From NCBI RefSeq assembly GCF_963675165.1, contig NC_087392.1:5525442-5589441 (forward strand): 64,000 nucleotides of DNA. Direction: 5' to 3'. This document shows, piece by piece, positions 57,537-64,000 of the stretch; positions within the stretch are counted from its first letter, which is position 1, and each line of letters starts with the position of its first letter. This DNA comes from Halichondria panicea. Its lineage: Eukaryota > Porifera > Demospongiae > Suberitida > Halichondriidae. The notes beneath the pieces are model-generated. The model saw only the letters and a program-made list of their open reading frames with translations. It did no database searches and was not told where the DNA came from. The position numbers were made by a program, and so were the translations under genes.

Positions 57537-58694
57537 TCACTTTGTGGTGTTATCTCGTTGTTTTAGGACTTCCCTTAAACAGGTTTTGCATTTCTTATGT
57601 TCAATGTCAATGCTATCGAGTGTACCTGCATCAAGGCCCAGTGCTAGGCCTAGGTTGTACCATTTTGAACGGGCTTCGAAAAGTTCAGTGTACATTTCGT
57701 TGAGGTCTAAAAATTGGTTACTACATGTAGCTGGTGTTGTTTGACTTGAACTTGCTATAGAATGTTGTTCTCTTGTGTGATGATCAGTCTCACAATATTC
57801 ATCGTCAGATTGCAGTGAGTTATCACTTTCATACTGCTGTATACACATGTCATCACTCTCGTACTGACGTGAGCTACTTGCCAACTGTTGAGGGATATTA
57901 AATGGTGGTGGCCTATTGTCTGACATCTGTTTGTACCTGTCTAGGAAGCTGGTGTACCTCACAACACATTCTGGAGTGGGGTCACTGCTAGGCTGTGAGC
58001 TACAGCGAGATAGGCTTTTTATCAAGGTAATTTGTATTTCGTCAGCCAATGTGTTCATTTGAACAGTAGGTTGTCTTAAAGCTTGGACTATTTCTTCCCA
58101 TGGCAATCTTCTGATAGCATGTCGTTGGTCTAGGGCTTTCCTTAAGCAGGTTTCACACTCTTTATTATCGTGTTCTATGATATTGAGGGTACCTGCATCA
58201 AGGCCCAGTGCTAGGCCTAGGTTGTACCATTTTGGACTGGCTTTATAAAGTGTTCTGTAGACATCACTGAAGTCTAAGTATTGACTACCAGCCGGTGTTG
58301 TTGTCTGACTTGAACTTGCTATAGTGCTTCTGGTTCCGGTAGACAACGGATATATGGATGCAGCCGATATAGAATTGAGCTGTTGAGGGATATCGAAACA
58401 CACCCTTTTAGCTGGTGGAGCACTCAGACAGTCATAAACTTGAGGGCTAGCCTCTATTTGTTCAGTGTTAGCGCTAATGGACGATTGGAAATGATCACTT
58501 GACTGTGAATAAGTGCTAGTAGTCATCTGAGTGGTATCTGAAACAGTGATACATTGTTCTGTTATAGTGTGAGAGGAGTGTGGGCCGTAAACAGTTGGTG
58601 GCCAACTAGTGTGTTGAGCTGACGGATTGTGACTGCTCACTTGTTGTGGCTGGTCATTCTTTTGTTCCCCTTGTGTCGATGGAGATAGATCCAT
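57537..58694 (-). CDS. NLR B N-terminal part: tandem DEATH modules, ends at a TGA
   Basis: 385 residues from ATG at 58694. Residues 1-100 are low-complexity Ser/Thr/Gln. DEATH module 1 spans about 141-221 (KWYNLGLALGLDAGTL, CLRKALDQR, WEEIVQALRQPTV). A linker follows (SSQPSSDPTPECVVRY, RYKQMS). A repeat of the same design starts at FNIPQQL (265, mirroring FDIPQQL at 100), with DEATH module 2 from about 330. The unit is therefore a duplication of about 165 residues. DEATH folds recruit adaptors by homotypic contact; two in tandem could raise avidity. If the TGA is real, this half could still be made as a DEATH-only protein without a sensor. Confidence 0.8.
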   Translation of the reverse strand: MDLSPSTQGEQKNDQPQQVSSHNPSAQHTSWPPTVYGPHSSHTITEQCITVSDTTQMTTSTYSQSSDHFQSSISANTEQIEASPQVYDCLSAPPAKRVCFDIPQQLNSISAASIYPLSTGTRSTIASSSQTTTPAGSQYLDFSDVYRTLYKASPKWYNLGLALGLDAGTLNIIEHDNKECETCLRKALDQRHAIRRLPWEEIVQALRQPTVQMNTLADEIQITLIKSLSRCSSQPSSDPTPECVVRYTSFLDRYKQMSDNRPPPFNIPQQLASSSRQYESDDMCIQQYESDNSLQSDDEYCETDHHTREQHSIASSSQTTPATCSNQFLDLNEMYTELFEARSKWYNLGLALGLDAGTLDSIDIEHKKCKTCLREVLKQRDNTTK

Positions 58695-58724
58695 TGCTTT
58701 CGTGTGTCTTTATTCGATAAGCTG

Positions 58725-58734
58725 TATATTTATA
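58725..58734 (-). promoter_or_regulatory. TATA-box candidate of NLR B
   Basis: TATAAATATA on the minus strand, 30 bp upstream of the ATG at 58694. At the usual TATA-to-start spacing, transcription would begin almost at the initiation codon, implying a very short leader, or a different ATG or TSS. Confidence 0.4.
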
Positions 58735-59321
58735 AACAGTACATACGTATTATAGTAAGTGCTTGTATAAGTCTTCTTTGCTGGCACTTACATTGTTTGT
58801 AGATTGGAAATACGGTTCACGTTCTTTTAACTGACCTCAAACTTTGTACAGTGCACAACTTGTACTGAGTTGCTCAATCAGCTTTATGCATGCTATACAT
58901 GTTTGTTTGTCTCTGTGGTCGCTAGGCAAACATTGGTCACATGACTATCATTATAACATTGTGATTGTCATCACTATAGCTTCGGGCATTAGCTGAAGTA
59001 TTTGTTCAGCTTCTGGTCAATGAATAGTCTAATTGTGGTTGAGCCTATAAGGCAGTGTGGGGGCTTACATGAGATTATGTCTGCACTCCTCGTAAGATTT
59101 GTCCCATTGTGTTCTAGCCCCTATCCACCTTGCTGCCCTTTTCTGCCCTTTTTCCAGATTACTGATGTTGCACACTTTGTGTGGAGACCAAACTAAGGCA
59201 GTGTGGGGGCTTACATCAGTCGCAGTACTCCTGGTATGACATACGATCCTTGCCAGAACACCTTCCTATATGTTCATACTCTCTCATTCATTTTGTATGC
59301 CCCCTCCATACATGCATGCAG
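58735..59321. other. NLR B 5' flank and SMARCAD1 S5 intron sequence
   Basis: The right part, from about 59235 (CATACGATCCTTGCCAGAAC), is the intron preceding the SMARCAD1 C-terminal exon, also at 37781 and 50731. A segment containing AGGCAGTGTGGGGGCTTACA is duplicated locally (59050 and 59194). No gene. Confidence 0.5.
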
Positions 59322-59810
59322 GGATGTGACGGTCCTGAGGCTGGTGGGTGCACGTGGTGGGACAGTGGAAGAGGACATCCTCCAGTTCTAGTGTGCACAG
59401 AGCAAGCTGCGACTGGAGCACGACCTCACAGCCTCCACTGACCACGGTGAGGGACGAGAGGGACATGGTCACAATATTGACACTGTGTTGACACACTGTA
59501 AGCTAAAAGGCTTTTGTGAATTACATTTGAATGTAGTTATTCATGACTGTTCAAGCTGTGCTATGGTAGCTAGCTGAGAGGACACAAGAGTCTGTTTTAT
59601 AATTAGAGCAGATTAACAAGCAACTATACATGCATGCATGTTACTAATTGACCTACACAGTGTTTGTAAACCTATTGCATTTTACTATTCTTTACTGTTT
59701 CCCTTTCATTCTCCAGATGATAAATTGGACGTGACTGGTCTCCTACAGAAGGCTCTAGCAAGATCTCAAACTATGAACCTAACGTTGACTATTGAGTTTA
59801 GTTCTCATTA
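59322..59810 (+). pseudogene. SMARCAD1-like duplicate S5 (C-terminal exons only)
   Basis: Exon 59322-59446 (VTVLRLVG, TVEEDILQF then TAG) and last exon from 59717 (DKLDVTGLLQKALARSQTMN). It has the extra TTCTAG of S3, giving the same in-frame stop, plus a 6-bp insertion (LVGARGGT). The last exon lacks the bases that provide the S3 stop and runs to a TAA at 59808-59810. Upstream exons are absent: NLR B lies there instead. Confidence 0.75.
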
Positions 59811-60512
59811 AAAATTTCCTTGAACTCCCTCAACATCATTCAGATCAGTATGTTTTATTGTCAGTGAATGCAGTGATTTTTGTAAAAGAAATACTAACAC
59901 TTTCGTTTTTGTGAGTTTTTGACAATTTGCTAGTGACACACACTAAAGCTAGATAGGTGAATCTCTCACTGGGATATTCATCAAATCGAAACACATAATC
60001 AGAAATCAACTTTTATGGTAGTACACCTATAATGTCCATGTAAAATGTCCAGCTTTAATTTCACATCAGAGTTATATATAGCATGCATTAATTTATGCAG
60101 ATGTTTGTGGGGGACATTGTTACTGCATGGAAGCCATAGCATGCAATGTGCACTATAGGATATGACACTCCAATCAACCTATTATCTGTCATTATGCCAG
60201 GCCGCACTTCCCACTTCCCACTTCCCACTTCGGCCGGTGAAGGAGGCTACTAACAAACTAGCCATGCATCCTTGAGGTAGAGAGGACACTAATTATTAAT
60301 TCAACAAGAGATAACTTTTTATACGTAGATATCAATGGCGTGTGAGCAAAACGTTAATGTCCCAGTCCTCATAAGAAAAGGTGAATAAAGAGTGCAAAAA
60401 CACAGACACACACACAGACATAGCACATTAGAGCAGACACAGCAAGGTGTCTCTATAGTGAGACCACACACTGACTGAGGGTATAGCTAGAGAGAACATT
60501 AGTCTTAGAGTT
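59811..60512. other. Duplicated spacer between SMARCAD1 and FIP1 3' ends (copy C)
   Basis: Matches 38323-38976. Carries a unique insertion at about 60197-60245 with three ACTTCCC units bounded by GGCCG motifs. No gene. Confidence 0.6.
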
Positions 60513-63500
60513 CTAGGAAGGAGTTCTTGATCTAGAGCGAGAGTCTCTGGTTGTGTCAGCATCAGTAGTGGCTTTGGTCTTCTCTTTGCGGCTGCTTCTC
60601 TCATTGTCCTTGCTCCTGCTTGTACTGCGGTGGCGACGACTCGACCTACACACGGGTAACCATAGCAGCAATTACATGTGAGAACACACAGCGCAGTACA
60701 TGACAGTCTATATATGCAATTGGCAAACGTACTGCAGTCTTATCAGGTACTTATTACTCCAACAATATTTAACATCACTTGGCAATATCACTACTAGGGT
60801 ACATGTACCTAGCTAGAGCTAGGTTAAAGAGCTTTAGGTATTGTTTCTGTACACAGATGATCTAAGCCATTTTGCTATCAAAAACAGAAGACACAGAACA
60901 TGAAGACACTCACCGCTCGTGTCTTGAACGATCTTCCTGGTGCTCTCGTCTGCTGCTCTTCTGCTGTACAGAAACAAACACACAATCAATACAAGCAACA
61001 GTGCGATACAAGCAACAGTGTGATACAAGCAACAGTGGATATATAGTAATAAATGGCCACAGACACTCTTCAATAGAGAGCTGCACGGCTACAGACAGTA
61101 GGAGGGTACATAGCCAATGCATAATAACATACAACAGAACTGCTCACCTTTTCTCGTTCTTTGTCACGGTCGTGCCTGTCACTTCGATGGTGCTCACGGT
61201 GATGACGACTGCTGTGACTGCTGCGTTCACGATCTCGTGAGCGCGACCTGAACAAGAGATATTAATGCCTATTAAAATGGCTCTACACACATTGTACCGT
61301 AGCCCTCCAGCAATTATGTACACAGGACTATTATATAACCATAGATAAAGTAGAGAGAGGGATTGGCAACGGAAGTGGTACACGCCATGCTTCTACAATG
61401 AAGTCTACGTGGTCTGAAGCCATCCCAAGCATTCTATCCGTGTTTCGCTCTGAAACTCCCGCGAAAGCCCGGGAAACTTATTGTATCCAATGCATGCTTC
61501 TCAAAGACCCCTCCAACACTTAACCTAGTGCCCCCTGATGGTGAGTATCATTTGGAAGAGAAGAAAATATAATCTTGATTGTCGTGAAGTAGCTAGAGGT
61601 ACAAAGAATACTTGTGTGCCTATAGTACCTATGATATAGCTAAGGCTGTGTAAGTAAGTAGTGTTCTCTGTCCAAAATGGCCATAAGCATGAGGTTAGGT
61701 TGATGATTAGCAGCAGAACTGTTTGTGGACTTTTTACAGACAGAAAAAACGATTTTCATGAATTATTCATGACTAAATTCCCAGTTAGAAGTAAGCCTCG
61801 ATCAAAACCGCGGGGAAACACGGATCTAAACTCGAGGTCGCTTCCATTGCTTCCTATCCTATCCCTCTCTTCTGTATCTATGATATAATGGACACCATTG
61901 GAGAGCTAGGAGGTGACCTTTGTTGAGGAATTGCTTACTACATATACAAACTGTTCATTTAGAACCTGGGTGTATCCCTTCAGGGGTGGCCATTAAGATG
62001 GGTTCCATTGAAGACAGTGTACACGTACTAATACTGCCAGTTATATTCTAGCATCAATAACCCCTCCCTCACCTGGACCTCCTGCGGTGTCTCCGGGAGG
62101 AACTCTTCTTGTAGCGCTCGTACGATGAGCTACGAGAACGGGACGAAGTGGATCGAGATGGGGACCTACTGCGTGGGCGGAATCCCTCAAAGAGCTCAGG
62201 GGGAGGTGGTCCCATGGCCGGGTCCCAATGAAAGGGGGCACCTACACAATGAGTGGGCGTTGCTTAGAGTTAATGAACTGTTACCACAATTCTCTATGCT
62301 CTACATAAGAATAGATTGCTCTCAAACTAAAAAGTGAAAATTTCCCATTATAATTATGGTACATGAATAACGTTTCCTCTAATTAACAATAACAGTTCTA
62401 CAATGCTCTAATTAAAGCTTCTTGTATAGACAGACTCACCGTGTAGCATGTCAGGGGGCATGGGGGGTAAGCCCCTCTCATCAAATGACATTGGACCATG
62501 ATCCCCTGGCGGTGGAAATGGCATTCCTGTAACCATAGAAACAGATAATCAATACATGCACGACACTGGAGAGAGAGTTAGTGCATTCTATTTACAAGTA
62601 AGGCTAAGGCCGGGACATTTTTAATATTACTCTGACAATTGTGCTTCCTAATGAAGAACAACTAGAAAACGTAATAGGCATAGAAAAGTTACTAAAATAA
62701 TAACGTGCAGTGTACCCGGGAAGGGAGGATGCATTCCATCAGGCATGCCCCCCATTCCCATGCCCATGCCTGGAGGGGGCATAGGAGGAAACCCGTGTTG
62801 AGGGGGCGGGAGGTTGGGTAGACCACTGCCGTCTGGTGGTCTCACTCCAAACATGGCGGCCATTGCTGCGGCCAGGTTATGGTCTCCAGTGGGCGGGGCT
62901 CCGTGGAAGGGAGGGGGGAATCTAAATGGAGGGGGCGGGAGGTTGCCTAGCGATGATGATGGTAGCATTGGGGCTGTATATGTGGGCGGGGGTATAGGTG
63001 AGTGGGTGTGATGAAAAGGACAAGAATAGATTGTAATGACTCCTACATCCTGCCACAAAGTGTAAACACACACACATACAACATACGTACACACACACAC
63101 CACACGCACATACGTGGCATGAGTGATGGTTTCAGAGGCATGTTGATGATGGTATTGCTCCTGTACGAGAGAGAGAGTAATGTGGGAACACACACAGAGG
63201 GGTACACTCACTGTGTCGGTAGCTCTGGAGTAGCCCTGCCATCTGATTCACCTCCGCCACCTGTGTGGGCAGAGCATCTATAACTAGAGCTACAAAATGC
63301 ATTGTTTAATATTGAAATCGAACAATCCCAACTAGAGATATGAACACTCAAAGTTAGCCACCAAAAAGAGGTCTCATCTCTCAGAGAGAAAAAATCACCA
63401 AGCATACAAATACTGAGCTTGCTATCAAGTAATTAGTACATGTCTGACAAACGTGCAGCTGGCCAATCTTACCGTCAGCGTCGGGTGTTTTGCCACGTTG

Positions 63501-64000
63501 AGCGGTGGCAGCAGCTGCAATGGATGTGTGGGAGATGGGAGCAGACACAACTGAGGGAGAGAGACAGATGGTTGTGGTACTAGGACCGTGTGGCTCAGTC
63601 TACGAGAACTGACTTCTATTTCTAAATGCCCAAAGCTTCACTAGTGCATATAACACACCATCCACACCATACCTCGTACTTACAGTAACAATTACTTGGA
63701 CTGTATGACACTACCGTATAGCGGGTAATTTTCATGAGGTAAAATGTGTTACTTCGTGGGCAAGCTCACCTCCACAAAACCCTAGTTACTGGAACGCATG
63801 CAGTGCAGTGTAGGCAAAGCAGTCAAACGAAATTTTTTACCCCACAAAAATTATCAGGAATGTGCCCACAATTGTCTGAGAGTTATCTATCCTCATTCAC
63901 AAGGAGCACATAAATTACTTATGGGCTCCTTCACACAAATTTAACTTTTATAGTCTAAAATGAGGTGAACTAGGCCTCCTAAGAGGTGGTTAGTACCAAC
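60513..64000 (-). CDS. FIP1-like pre-mRNA 3'-end processing factor, copy C (5' end beyond window)
   Basis: Exons on minus: 63473-63550, 63212-63260, 63114-63160, 62716-62973, 62440-62526, 62073-62241, 61148-61247, 60914-60960 and 60513-60645 (stop TAG at 60513). All introns are GT-AG and all junctions keep frame, giving about 315 C-terminal residues here. They comprise an Ala-rich piece, a Pro/Gly/Met-rich region (PPPQHGFPPMPP, GMGMGMGGMPDGMHPPFPG), HWDPAMGPPPPELFEGFRPR, then Arg-Ser, Arg-Asp and Arg-Glu repeats as in FIP1L1. FIP1 is the CPSF subunit that binds U-rich RNA and tethers poly(A) polymerase. Neither the copy B nonsense codon nor the copy A deletion and LINE is present, so this is the likely functional copy. 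The Fip1 motif must lie to the right of the window. Confidence 0.78.
61326..62072 (-). other. Long FIP1 intron with segment shared by copies A and C
   Basis: A block of about 550 bp in this intron (about 61340-61890, e.g. AAGTCTACGTGGTCTGAAGC) is present in copy A (32150-32690) but absent from copy B, where AACGAACACCATTGGAGAGC (39781) joins directly. It ends with YTATCCTATCCCTCTCTTCT, which mirrors the left end AGAGAGGGATTGGCAACGGA. It may be an insertion in the A/C ancestor or a deletion in B. No gene. Confidence 0.5.

Larger units (their letters stand above)
53624..58694 (-). pseudogene. DEATH-DEATH-NACHT-LRR receptor (NLR B), intact but for two ORF breaks
   Basis: One contiguous intronless NLR on the minus strand: Ser/Thr-rich N-terminus, two DEATH-fold modules, linker, NACHT ATPase, helical region and about a dozen leucine-rich repeats (about 1,680 residues if read through). 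Such NLRs are cytosolic innate-immune sensors, and sponges have large families with this layout. The frame is broken by a TGA at 57537-57539 inside the second DEATH module and by a 4-bp insertion (about 54985-54988) relative to pseudogene A, early in the C-terminal repeats. All nucleotide-binding motifs are intact. This may be a recent pseudogene, a segregating null allele or two assembly errors. The TATA-like site upstream is preserved. Confidence 0.85.

Noticed and set aside
62814-63011. Glycine-rich plus-strand frames opposite the FIP1 proline-rich exon (also 33625 and 40677)
   Set aside because: Complement of a Pro-rich coding exon; present in each copy only because the exon is conserved.

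Overview
This is animal nuclear DNA. Genes have GT-AG introns on both strands, the intergenic sequence is AT-rich with (CA)n tracts, and there are many MITEs, a LINE fragment and degraded gene duplicates. DEATH-NACHT-LRR receptors in tandem, kinase-Kelch genes, an EGF/laminin-G protein and orthologues of OCIAD, SMARCAD1 and FIP1 together suggest a demosponge, most likely Amphimedon queenslandica. That is an inference from gene content; nothing in the window proves the species.

Layout. 1-2956 (+): last exon of a large EGF/laminin-G extracellular protein. 3216-4699 (-): an intact seven-exon OCIA-domain gene, head to head with the start of a SMARCAD1-like chromatin remodeller (+). 4.7-14.9 kb: broken SMARCAD1 duplicates (S1, S2), with two intact intronless kinase/coiled-coil/Kelch genes (7538-9799 and 11945-14125, both -) and one Kelch fragment lying antisense among their exons. 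15.6-18.9 kb: a decayed NLR, cut by a MITE and truncated. 18954-28964: a 10-kb foldback transposon. 29.6-36.0 kb: FIP1 copy A with a LINE inserted. 36.3-38.3 kb: OCIAD pseudogene plus SMARCAD1 copy S3. 39.0-41.1 kb: FIP1 copy B. 41294-49839: second foldback element. 49.85-52.5 kb: SMARCAD1 pieces in scrambled order. 52.6-58.7 kb: an NLR fragment and a nearly intact DEATH-DEATH-NACHT-LRR gene. 59.3-59.8 kb: SMARCAD1 C-terminus S5. 60.5-64.0 kb: FIP1 copy C, intact as far as seen, running off the right edge.

The ancestral block appears to be OCIAD(-)/SMARCAD1(+)/FIP1(-). It has been duplicated at least three times, and each copy carries its own lesions. The OCIAD gene, the two kinases, the EGF/LamG exon and FIP1 copy C look functional. 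No complete SMARCAD1 is present: the ATPase N-lobe exons lie downstream of C-terminal exons. The NLR at 53.6-58.7 kb has only two breaks and could be a recent pseudogene or an assembly error.

The most notable system is the pair of foldback elements. Their terminal inverted repeats are extended by inward-facing arrays of a unit of about 162 bp (about 24+8 units in one element, 14+9 in the other). The cores are nearly identical, no known transposase is visible, and copy 2 has a clean 6-bp target duplication whose empty site is preserved in a sister duplication in this same window.
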